From: Xylanibacter brevis ATCC 19188
Lineage (GTDB): Bacteria; Bacteroidota; Bacteroidia; Bacteroidales; Bacteroidaceae
Length of the DNA: 64,000 bases
Assembly: GCF_000621725.1 (NCBI RefSeq)
Contig: NZ_JHXM01000009.1
Span: 62,001-126,000 of the forward strand
Direction of reading: 5' to 3'
Shown here: in pieces, positions 1 to 7,943 of the stretch
How the letters are laid out: each line of letters opens with the position of its first letter
Numbering within the stretch: the first letter of the stretch is position 1
Notes under the pieces: generated by a model
Seen by the model: only the letters and a program-made list of their open reading frames with translations
What the model was told of the DNA's origin: nothing
The model's database searches: none
Position numbers and translations under genes: made by a program

Positions 1-1029
1 CGGCTGACAGCCAGCCTCGAGCTCTATACCAAGCGCACCGACGACATGCTGCTCAATGTTCCCGTCACCAATGCCGCAGGCCTGGTGACAGCACCAATGG
101 TCAATGCCGGTTCGGTAGATAACAAGGGACTCGAGATTCAGATGGCCTGGAAAGACCAGGTGGGCAAGGACTTCCGTTACGATGTGGGCTTTAACATTTC
201 GTTCAATAAGAACAAAGTGGTGTCCCTGGGCACAGGCAACGAGCCCGTCTATGGTGCCTACATCAGTGAGAACAGCATTCTGAACTATGTCACCAAGACC
301 GAGGTGGGCCGACCCATCGCCTGTTTCTTTGGCTATGTCACCGACGGCATCTTCCAGAATATGGACGAGATTGAGCACTCTGCCCAGAACGACGGTGTCA
401 CCAAGCCTGGCGACTTCCGTTTCAAGGACCTGAACAACGACGGAAAGATTGACTCCGAAGACCGCACCTATCTGGGTTCGCCCCATCCCGACTTCACCTT
501 CGGCGTGCCCATGACCTTCGGCTACAAGGACTTGGAACTCACCGTGTTCCTACAGGGACAGGTAGGCAACGACATCTTCAATGTCATGGAGTACTACCTC
601 AACTCCAATCACGGCACAGGCAACGTCTATGCCGAGTTGCGACAGAACCACTGGGCTGGCGACTACGTGGCCAACCGCTTCTTCTGGCCCGCCAACCCCA
701 CGGCCTCCGTGCCCGACCTGCGCCAGGCCGACAACTCCAAGAACTACCGTGCCAGCGACTTCTATGTCAAGAACGGCTCCTACATACGTCTGAAGGATGT
801 GCGACTCAGCTACAACGTACCACAGCATCTGGTCAGCAAACTCCATCTGCAGGGGCTGCAGGCCTACATCTCGGCCTACAACCTGCTGACCTTCACCAAG
901 TACAACGGACTGGATCCCGAGGTAGGCCGCAACAGCGGTTCGGAGTCCAACAACCTCTACATGGGAGTCGATCACGGTAACTATCCTCAGGCACGCAACT
1001 TCACCTTCGGTCTGAACCTGACGTTCTGA
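1..1029 (+). CDS. SusC/RagA-type TonB-dependent outer membrane transporter, C-terminal part
   Basis: The reading frame is open from the first base of the window, so the gene starts outside it; about 342 codons are visible. The residues fit the C-terminal beta-barrel half of a SusC-family glycan importer: an N-K-G-L-E-I strand near residue 42, a G-D-F-R-F-K-D-L-N-N-D-G-K-I-D segment typical of SusC proteins, and a final strand ending F-G-L-N-L-T-F, the usual aromatic last residue of outer membrane barrels. SusC proteins pair with a SusD lipoprotein and pull oligosaccharides into the periplasm with TonB energy. The susD partner follows after 47 bp. Substrate is inferred from the downstream arabinose-active enzymes. 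Plug domain and TonB box are outside the window. Confidence 0.95.
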   Translation, partial: RLTASLELYTKRTDDMLLNVPVTNAAGLVTAPMVNAGSVDNKGLEIQMAWKDQVGKDFRYDVGFNISFNKNKVVSLGTGNEPVYGAYISENSILNYVTKTEVGRPIACFFGYVTDGIFQNMDEIEHSAQNDGVTKPGDFRFKDLNNDGKIDSEDRTYLGSPHPDFTFGVPMTFGYKDLELTVFLQGQVGNDIFNVMEYYLNSNHGTGNVYAELRQNHWAGDYVANRFFWPANPTASVPDLRQADNSKNYRASDFYVKNGSYIRLKDVRLSYNVPQHLVSKLHLQGLQAYISAYNLLTFTKYNGLDPEVGRNSGSESNNLYMGVDHGNYPQARNFTFGLNLTF

Positions 1030-1076
1030 GAAATGTAAAAATTTTAAATACCAATAATGTAAATGACTCGACGATT

Positions 1077-2762
1077 ATGAAAAGAATAAAACCATTTATA
1101 TTTTGTAATTTTTACATTGTAGTGGCAGCACTGTTGTTCACCTCCTGTAGCGACTTCCTCGAGAAGGAGGTGCAGGGAGCCTCTACCCCCGACAGCTTCT
1201 ATAAGACGAAATACGAGCTGCAGGAAGGGCTCAATGCCGTCTATGACATATTGCAGAGCAACCAGTTCACCAACTGCGCATGGATTTTCGGCGAGGCCTG
1301 CGGCGATGATGTCGTAGGAACCGACGAGAACGGCACGTCGCAGATAGCCGAACTGGTGAACTTCCGCTTCGATACCTCCAACGATTGGCTGTTGCGTCGC
1401 TATCAGATCATGTATCGTGGCATCAACCGTGCCAACCAGCTCATCTCACATATCAACAGTGTGAAGTTCTCCAGCGACGATGCCAGCAACTACACCACGG
1501 TGCAGGCCATCCTCGGTCAGGCCAAGTTCCTGCGTGCCTACTTCTACTTCGAGCTCGTCCGCACCTTCGGCGGTGTGCCCATCCGTCCTGAGACCGAGGA
1601 CATCAACCACCTCACCATTCCCCGCTCCAGCAAGGAGGAAGTCTATGCCTATATAGAAAAGGATTTGCGCGAGGCTGCCTGTATGCTCGATGCCAAATAT
1701 ACCGATGCCTCCAGTGGCAAGGTGGGCTGCGGAGCCTGTGTGGCCCTGCTGATGAAGGTGCTGATGTACGAGGCTACGCCTGGCGAGCATTCCAACAAAT
1801 GGGAGGAGATGGCCCTGCTCGGCGACTATTTCATCACCGGACGTACGCTCACCTACCGTGACATCCTGCACCTCGACCAGTACGACGAGACCTGGGACCA
1901 GCTGATGCGCCGCTTGTGGTTCAAGCCACGCGAGAAACTGCTCTCAGGCGAGGTCTATACCACCGAGGACACCGCCCTGCCTGCCCTAGCCAACATCTAT
2001 TCGCTGGTGTCGAAGTCCAGCTACGACGGCTCCACGCTCCATTACCGTGACCTGTATTATCAGGCTGGCGAGTTCTGCTCGCGCTCGGTCTTTGAGATCG
2101 TCTTCAAGGAGAGTGCCACAGGCAAGAGCGACGATGACAACGAGGGTATGGGCATCATGAACGACCTGTTCTGGAACCGCCTCTGGGCCTCCACCTCGTT
2201 CCGCAATGCCGTGGCCAACGACCCGCGCCGCGATGTTATCATCCTGCTCCATGCCAGTGCCACCTTCGACAACGAGCGTCTGGAGGTGCCCGCCACACGC
2301 TATGGGTGCATGAAATGGTACACGCCCAAGAACGAGCGTCCGCTGGACGAGAACGACAATGCCAAGAACCGCCGTGTCATCATCTACTCTGATGTGGTGC
2401 TGATGTATGCCGAGGCCCTCAACGAGGTTGGTCGCCGCGAGGAGGCCCTCACCCAGCTGAACAGAGTGAAGGCAGTAGCCAACGAGATCACCAATGTCTC
2501 CACGCTCTACACTGCCGGCACCTATCTCGAGATGCGTTCACAGATATGGACCGAGCGTCGCATAGAGCTCTGCCATCTGTGGGACCGCTATTTTGACATC
2601 GTGCGTCAGGGACGTGCTGCCACCATCCTCCACAACCTGGCTTCCGAGCAGGTGTGGGGACGTGGAAAGAACTACATCGAGGGCATACACGAGCTGTTCC
2701 CTATCCCTCAGACCGAGGTCGATGTCACCAATGGTGTCGTTGAACAAAATCCAGGTTACTAA
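1077..2762 (+). CDS. SusD/RagB-family nutrient-binding outer membrane lipoprotein
   Basis: A 561-residue protein with an N-terminal signal ending in a lipobox (L-L-F-T-S-C, Cys about residue 24), followed by the S-D-F-L-E-K sequence common just after the lipid anchor in SusD proteins. The TPR-like helices of the family are recognisable (G-Q-A-K-F-L-R-A-Y-F-Y-F-E-L about residue 145), as is the C-terminal signature near R-R-I-E-L-C-H-L-W-D-R-Y-F-D and the end F-P-I-P-Q-T-E. SusD proteins sit as a lid on the SusC barrel and bind glycan at the cell surface. It follows the susC-like gene by 47 bp and very probably shares its transcript. Ligand specificity cannot be read from sequence. Confidence 0.95.
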   Translation: MKRIKPFIFCNFYIVVAALLFTSCSDFLEKEVQGASTPDSFYKTKYELQEGLNAVYDILQSNQFTNCAWIFGEACGDDVVGTDENGTSQIAELVNFRFDTSNDWLLRRYQIMYRGINRANQLISHINSVKFSSDDASNYTTVQAILGQAKFLRAYFYFELVRTFGGVPIRPETEDINHLTIPRSSKEEVYAYIEKDLREAACMLDAKYTDASSGKVGCGACVALLMKVLMYEATPGEHSNKWEEMALLGDYFITGRTLTYRDILHLDQYDETWDQLMRRLWFKPREKLLSGEVYTTEDTALPALANIYSLVSKSSYDGSTLHYRDLYYQAGEFCSRSVFEIVFKESATGKSDDDNEGMGIMNDLFWNRLWASTSFRNAVANDPRRDVIILLHASATFDNERLEVPATRYGCMKWYTPKNERPLDENDNAKNRRVIIYSDVVLMYAEALNEVGRREEALTQLNRVKAVANEITNVSTLYTAGTYLEMRSQIWTERRIELCHLWDRYFDIVRQGRAATILHNLASEQVWGRGKNYIEGIHELFPIPQTEVDVTNGVVEQNPGY

Positions 2763-2775
2763 CATTTACACATCT

Positions 2776-3756
2776 ATGAAGAAATATCTAAATATCGTCT
2801 GTTTGACACTTGTCGCTGCCCTGTTTGCTGCCTGCAGCGACGAGGAGGTGCTGATGCCCACAGCCGACTTCACTGTTTCGGCCACCGACGTAAGCATTAA
2901 CCAGACCGTCACTTTCGCCTTTACAGGCAGCAATGCCGTTCAGGCAGTGGTGTTCCCGGGTGATGCAGGCCACGACTGGGACCTGGTCAACCAGGGCAGC
3001 ACTGGTCTTGTCATGAGCAAGGGCGTAGCCACTTATGCCTATCCCACTGCAGGTGTCTATACCGCCACTATCGTAGCCACCAACTACGACAAGGAAGGGC
3101 GCGAGAGCAAGATGGCTGTTGCCAAGGTCACCATCACCGTGACCGATGATAACAACCAGCTCAGGTCGGTCATCCTGCAGAAGGATCTTTACAACAAGGA
3201 AATGGCAGCCGAGATAGGCGACGACTACGTGCTGGTGACCATGCCCTACAAGGTGAGGGTCAACAACCGCGATGTTGCCGTCAAGGCCAATGCACAGCGT
3301 CTGGGCATTACGGCCATGTCGCCCAATGCCACTATCGACATCAGTGGTGAGCCCTATTCCGACAAGACGAAGTACGACCTCACCGCCTCACCGACCATTG
3401 GCGTCACAGCAGCCTCCGGTCTGGTAAAGACCTATCAGGTCTATACACTCAGCTATCCTGTGTTCGAGACGTTCTCCATTGACGGTGTCGCAGGTACGAC
3501 GACCTATTCAGCCTATAGCTACGACAAGACCTTTGTCAGCGTGACACTGCCCTCAGGCACCGACCTGACCCGCCTGAAGCCAGTCTTCAGTTCGGCTGAT
3601 GCCCTAAGTGTGAGCATCGATGGCCAACCGCAGACTTCGGGCATGTCTGAGGTGGATTTCTCCCAGACCGTCACCTACACACTGACCAACCAACTGGCAG
3701 ACCATCCCGAATGCAGATGCGAGAGCCAGGTAGTGGTGGAAGTGACTGTTAAATAA
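2776..3756 (+). CDS. PKD-domain surface lipoprotein, probable glycan-binding protein
   Basis: The open frame extends further upstream, but the ATG at 2776 gives a good lipoprotein signal (hydrophobic stretch ending A-A-L-F-A-A-C, Cys about residue 19) and sits 13 bp after the susD stop, so this start is chosen; the protein is then 326 residues. Residues about 28-130 look like a PKD immunoglobulin-like fold (F-A-F-T-G...Y-A-Y-P-T-A-G-V-Y-T-A-T). The rest resembles repeated beta-sandwich modules found in Bacteroidetes PUL lipoproteins, with V-S-V-T-L-P-S-G-T-D-L and D-F-S-Q-T-V-T-Y-T-L segments. By position after susC/susD it is the likely surface glycan-binding protein of the locus. Binding is inferred from context only. 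Confidence 0.8.
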   Translation: MKKYLNIVCLTLVAALFAACSDEEVLMPTADFTVSATDVSINQTVTFAFTGSNAVQAVVFPGDAGHDWDLVNQGSTGLVMSKGVATYAYPTAGVYTATIVATNYDKEGRESKMAVAKVTITVTDDNNQLRSVILQKDLYNKEMAAEIGDDYVLVTMPYKVRVNNRDVAVKANAQRLGITAMSPNATIDISGEPYSDKTKYDLTASPTIGVTAASGLVKTYQVYTLSYPVFETFSIDGVAGTTTYSAYSYDKTFVSVTLPSGTDLTRLKPVFSSADALSVSIDGQPQTSGMSEVDFSQTVTYTLTNQLADHPECRCESQVVVEVTVK

Positions 3757-3768
3757 ACACAAATCTTT

Positions 3769-3801
3769 GTCATGCCGTGGCCTTTAGTGCCATGGCATGA
3801 C
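3769..3801 (+). terminator. Intrinsic terminator after the susCD-lipoprotein unit
   Basis: Two 13-nt arms (3769-3781 and 3789-3801) pair with one G-U wobble and a 7-nt loop, and are followed directly by TATTTTTG. It lies 12 bp after the lipoprotein stop. The T-rich tail is also the -7 box of the next promoter. Confidence 0.75.
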
Positions 3802-3809
3802 TATTTTTG
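3802..3809 (+). promoter_or_regulatory. -7 box of the HTCS promoter
   Basis: TATTTTTG fits the Bacteroidetes TAnnTTTG -7 consensus and lies 28 bp before the ATG at 3837. Transcription would begin near 3814, which rules out the further upstream in-frame ATG at 3807 as start. The box overlaps the T-tract of the preceding terminator. Confidence 0.6.
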
Positions 3810-3836
3810 CATTCAAAACTAAACAACTATTGCTCT

Positions 3837-6800
3837 ATGCGACGACTGATCCTTCTGCTTACCATAGCCTCAGTGGCTGTATGTGCCCAACCCTTAGTTC
3901 CGCGTGCAGCCTACAATCAGCCCATTCTGTTTTCGCATCTCACCACGGGCAACGGACTGCTGCAAAGCCATATCACCTGCATCCTGCAAGACAGCCGCGG
4001 ACTCATCTGGTTTGGCACCCGCAACGGACTCTACCGTTACAACGGCTACGACTTCCAGCCATTCCTGCGCAGCATCAACGACAGCACGTCGCTGCCCGAC
4101 AACTTCATCCGCTCACTCTGTCAGGACCGTCAGGGCCGCATCTGGATAGGCACCGACAAGGGCGTGTGCCGCTACCGTACCGAAAGCAACGATTTCCTGC
4201 GCTATGGCGGCATGACAGGACAGGTACAATCCATCGTTCAGCATGCCGACGGCAATATCTACTGTTCGTCGGGAATTCTCTACGTCATCGACACCAGCCG
4301 ACAGCAGCTCGTAGCAGTCACCATGCCCGACGGGCAGACAGTCATCAAAGGAGCTAATGTGCTGGCTGCCGACCGCAACGCACTGCTATGGGTAGGGGGG
4401 CGCCAGGGACTGCATGCCTACAGGCCGCAAGGCAAGAGCCGGCTGACCGAGGTGTCGCTCAGGAATGCCGAGGAAAGACTCGACACCGACTTCATCACCG
4501 CACTCTACTGCGATGACCACGATCATATATGGGCAGGAAAGAACGGACGCGACCTGATAAGCTACGACCAGACCACTGGAGCCGTCAGCCACTACGAGAC
4601 AGGTACGCCCATGACCAACAATGTAGTGCGTGCCATAGATGCCGACCGTCAGGGACGCATCTGGGTGGGCACCGAGCGCGGCCTTGTCATCATCAGTCCC
4701 GACGGACATACCGAGGCCCTCAGACAAGACTATGCCAACCCCTTCTCGCTGAGCGACAACGCCGTCTACTCCATTCTGTGCGACAACGATGACAACGTGT
4801 GGATAGGCACCTACTTCGGAGGCGTAAACCTTTATAGCAGTGCATCGACACGCATCAAGTACTATGCTCCGGGTAACCAACCTGGACAGCTGGGAGGAAA
4901 AGCCGTCAGACAAATGGCCGAAGAACCACCCCAACGGCTGTGGATAGCCACCGAGGACGGCGGACTCAACCTGCTGGACCGCACCAGCGACAATATCAGC
5001 CGCGTCAACATCAGTGGCATGTCGTCGGACAACATCCACTCGCTGATTATCGACAACCACCGCAACCTATGGATAGGAACGTTCATGGGCGGACTGACAC
5101 GCTACAATCTTGACACCCATGATGCTTATACCTACGACAGGCACAACTCACCACTGGCAGAGAACAACATCTTTGCCCTCTGCACCGATCGCGACAGCGA
5201 CCTGTGGATAGGAACCACCAACGGACTCTATCATTACGACAACGCATCGCAGCAGATAGAACCCATACACCAGCAGCCCCTCGACCATGCCTTCGTCTTC
5301 CACCTGGACAGCGACAAGGACGGCATCGTATGGGTTGGCACGCGATACAACGGACTCATCAGCTACGACAAGACGACGGGAACAACCCACCACTACAAGG
5401 CAGGATCTGCCCCGGGACAGATCACCGACGGCTACATCACCACACTTCTCGTCACACGTAGCGGACAGCTCTGGGTAGGTACCAACAACGGCGGACTCTT
5501 TCTCAAAAAGGAGAACGCCTCCTTCGAGTCCATGATACGCAGCGGCGTGCTGGCCGAACTGTGCATCTACGGCCTCACCGAATCGGCTGACGGGAGCCTG
5601 TGGATAACGGCTGGTAAGAGCATCTATCGGCTCGATCCCGAAAGTCGGACGGCAACCATGCTCAGCGAAGGCGACGACCTGCCCACAGGCCATTTCAACT
5701 ACATCTCCGCGCTCTGTGACTCACAGGGCACGCTCTGGTTTGGAGCGGTTGACGGACTCGTGTCCTTCCGGCCAGAGCAAGTGATGTCCGAGCCTACCTT
5801 TCCACCAGTACAGTTCCTGCCACTGACACTCGACGCCGACAAGGAGTGCGACATAGATGCGCTCGATTGCATCACGCTCAGTTACGACGAGGCCGCCACC
5901 ATCGGCATAGCTTTCGCGGCCATACAGCCTGCCCATACGCAGGGAATTGTCTATGAAGTGAAGATGGAAGGCCTGGGCAGCGAATGGCAGTATGTAGGCA
6001 CCCAACGTAAGCTATACTATTCGCACCTCCCCTCGGGGCGTTATGTCTTTTCTGTTCGCGCCTCTTCTACACGCGGCGTCTTCTCTGATAGTAACATACG
6101 CTCTATTACCATCATCATCCGTCCGCCGTTCTATGCAACATGGTGGGCTTACACGGCCTACGCCCTCCTCCTCGGTGTCTTCCTCTGGTGGCTCTTCCGA
6201 CACTATCGCCGCCGACAGCATGAAAAACGCATGGCCTATGAGATGCGTATCGAAAAAGAAAAACTGGAAAAGCTGGATCAGATGAAGCAGGCTTTCTTCA
6301 CCGATATCTCGCACGAGTTCAAGACACCTCTCTCGCTCATTATTGCCCCTGCCCGCAAGCTGCTCCATGAAGTGAAAAGCGGAAAGTCAAAAGAGAACAT
6401 TGAAACCATTCTGAAAGGCGCCGGCACCATGCAGTCGCTGCTCGACGAGCTGGTCGAGGCAGGAGGGCTGCGCGACATCCACCAACAGCTGAAGATGGTG
6501 TATGGCAATCCCCTTGCCCTTGTCAACGATGTGTCGGGCCGTTTCCAACCCCTGGCCGACGAAAAAGATATGGTTTACAACATTGAGATAGAGGATTGGG
6601 AGGCAGAAGGTTCCTATTCGCCCGAGGCAGTAGAGAAAATCGTAGCCAACCTGCTGTCCAATGCCTTCAAGTTCACACCACAGGGCGGTACTGTAGAGCT
6701 GTCTGCCACACTGAGTCCTCATGGCGAACTATGTATCACTGTCAGCGATACAGGCATAGGAATGGACGAGGAAACCGTGACACATATTTTCGAGAAATTC

Positions 6801-7829
6801 TACCAGGCCAATGCCGACGGCAACAAGTCACAGGGATGGGGCGTCGGCCTGGCCGTAACCAAAGGTCTGGTTGAAGCCCATGGAGGTATGATAACCGTGG
6901 AATCGGAACCTGGACGCGGGTCCGTATTCACCGCTACGTTGCAGATGCAACCTGCAGCCTCAGCCCTAAAGAATGCTGATGACGAGAAAACTGTGGTAGC
7001 GACAACTGGTGACGAGGTAGAGCCTCAGCACACTGATGAGGGACTCAGCACCGTGCTCTTGGTCGAGGACAACCCTGACATGCTGCGGTTCCTGACCAGC
7101 ATCTTTGAAGAGGAATTTCAGTTATTCACAGCCAACGACGGGCAGCAGGCTCTCGACCAGATCAGGGCCGCTCATCTGCCGGATATCATCGTCAGTGATG
7201 TGATGATGCCTCGTCTCAGCGGTACAGAGTTGTGCCGTGCCGTAAAAAGCGATATACTGACGGCCCACATTCCCGTCATACTGCTGACGGCCAAGGGCGG
7301 CACCCTGGCCACACGCGAAGGCTATGAGCTGGGGGCCGATGCCTACATAGAGAAGCCCTTCGACCCCGCCGTCCTACTGCTGCAGGTGAAGAACACCCTG
7401 AAGACGCGCGACAACAACCGCCGACTGTTCAACGAGTCGTCGACACTCGACATCAGCGTGATGGCCAACAACCGCTATGACGAGAAGCTGCTGCGCGATA
7501 TCCGCAGTATCGTTGAGGAGAATATCGGTAACAGCGACTTCTGTGTGAACGATGTGTGCATGGGGGTGGGTGTGAGCCGTACGAAGCTGCATGTGAAACT
7601 GAAGAGTCTGATCAATATGTCTATTGGCGAATATATCCGTGAGACGCGTGTCAGGAAGGCGAAGGAGCTGCTACTTGCAGGACATACGCCCACCGACACT
7701 GCCTATGCCACGGGATTCTCAGACCCCAACTACTTTGCCAAGTGTTTCAAGAAGTCGACGGGACAGCTTCCACGTGAGTTCGTGGCCCAGCAACAGGCGA
7801 AAAAAAATGAAGATACAGACGAAAAGTAG
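3837..7829 (+). CDS. Hybrid two-component system sensor kinase/response regulator (HTCS)
   Basis: A 1330-residue one-protein signalling system that controls PUL genes. A short signal peptide (M-R-R-L-I-L-L-L-T-I-A) is followed by two periplasmic propellers made of Reg_prop repeats (many I-W-I-G-T and L-W-I-G-T motifs, about residues 30-660), a Y_Y_Y domain (about 690-765), a membrane segment (about 772-792), a HisKA dimerisation domain with phosphoacceptor His about 825 in I-S-H-E-F-K-T-P, a HATPase domain (N-box N-L-L-S-N-A-F-K-F, G-box S-D-T-G-I-G-M), a receiver domain with phospho-Asp about 1121 (I-V-S-D-V-M-M-P) and a C-terminal AraC-type helix-turn-helix (about 1225-1325). The start at 3837 is preferred over 3807 because the latter lies inside the promoter. 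HTCS proteins sense oligosaccharide in the periplasm; the likely target is the enzyme operon starting 115 bp downstream. Confidence 0.97.
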   Translation: MRRLILLLTIASVAVCAQPLVPRAAYNQPILFSHLTTGNGLLQSHITCILQDSRGLIWFGTRNGLYRYNGYDFQPFLRSINDSTSLPDNFIRSLCQDRQGRIWIGTDKGVCRYRTESNDFLRYGGMTGQVQSIVQHADGNIYCSSGILYVIDTSRQQLVAVTMPDGQTVIKGANVLAADRNALLWVGGRQGLHAYRPQGKSRLTEVSLRNAEERLDTDFITALYCDDHDHIWAGKNGRDLISYDQTTGAVSHYETGTPMTNNVVRAIDADRQGRIWVGTERGLVIISPDGHTEALRQDYANPFSLSDNAVYSILCDNDDNVWIGTYFGGVNLYSSASTRIKYYAPGNQPGQLGGKAVRQMAEEPPQRLWIATEDGGLNLLDRTSDNISRVNISGMSSDNIHSLIIDNHRNLWIGTFMGGLTRYNLDTHDAYTYDRHNSPLAENNIFALCTDRDSDLWIGTTNGLYHYDNASQQIEPIHQQPLDHAFVFHLDSDKDGIVWVGTRYNGLISYDKTTGTTHHYKAGSAPGQITDGYITTLLVTRSGQLWVGTNNGGLFLKKENASFESMIRSGVLAELCIYGLTESADGSLWITAGKSIYRLDPESRTATMLSEGDDLPTGHFNYISALCDSQGTLWFGAVDGLVSFRPEQVMSEPTFPPVQFLPLTLDADKECDIDALDCITLSYDEAATIGIAFAAIQPAHTQGIVYEVKMEGLGSEWQYVGTQRKLYYSHLPSGRYVFSVRASSTRGVFSDSNIRSITIIIRPPFYATWWAYTAYALLLGVFLWWLFRHYRRRQHEKRMAYEMRIEKEKLEKLDQMKQAFFTDISHEFKTPLSLIIAPARKLLHEVKSGKSKENIETILKGAGTMQSLLDELVEAGGLRDIHQQLKMVYGNPLALVNDVSGRFQPLADEKDMVYNIEIEDWEAEGSYSPEAVEKIVANLLSNAFKFTPQGGTVELSATLSPHGELCITVSDTGIGMDEETVTHIFEKFYQANADGNKSQGWGVGLAVTKGLVEAHGGMITVESEPGRGSVFTATLQMQPAASALKNADDEKTVVATTGDEVEPQHTDEGLSTVLLVEDNPDMLRFLTSIFEEEFQLFTANDGQQALDQIRAAHLPDIIVSDVMMPRLSGTELCRAVKSDILTAHIPVILLTAKGGTLATREGYELGADAYIEKPFDPAVLLLQVKNTLKTRDNNRRLFNESSTLDISVMANNRYDEKLLRDIRSIVEENIGNSDFCVNDVCMGVGVSRTKLHVKLKSLINMSIGEYIRETRVRKAKELLLAGHTPTDTAYATGFSDPNYFAKCFKKSTGQLPREFVAQQQAKKNEDTDEK

Positions 7830-7854
7830 CGTTTCTGTCCACTCCCTAACATTA

Positions 7855-7886
7855 TTCCCTGTATTAAGAACATTTTTCCCTGTGTA
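7855..7886 (+). promoter_or_regulatory. Direct repeat TTCCCTGTRTA, candidate HTCS operator
   Basis: TTCCCTGTA at 7855 is repeated as TTCCCTGTGTA at 7876, a spacing of 21 bp (two helical turns). The pair lies just upstream of the -7 box at 7903 of the enzyme operon. Paired direct repeats on one face of the helix are what AraC-type DNA-binding domains commonly use. Binding is inferred. Confidence 0.5.
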
Positions 7887-7902
7887 TAGGGTATCATTAT
7901 CC

Positions 7903-7910
7903 TAACTTTG
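7903..7910 (+). promoter_or_regulatory. -7 box of the GH43/GH51/sulfatase operon promoter
   Basis: TAACTTTG matches TAnnTTTG and lies 34 bp before the ATG at 7944. An upstream in-frame TTG at 7908 falls inside this box and is therefore not the start. Confidence 0.65.
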
Positions 7911-7943
7911 CAAGCGAAAAGTATTTTAAAAAGGATCAGCACC

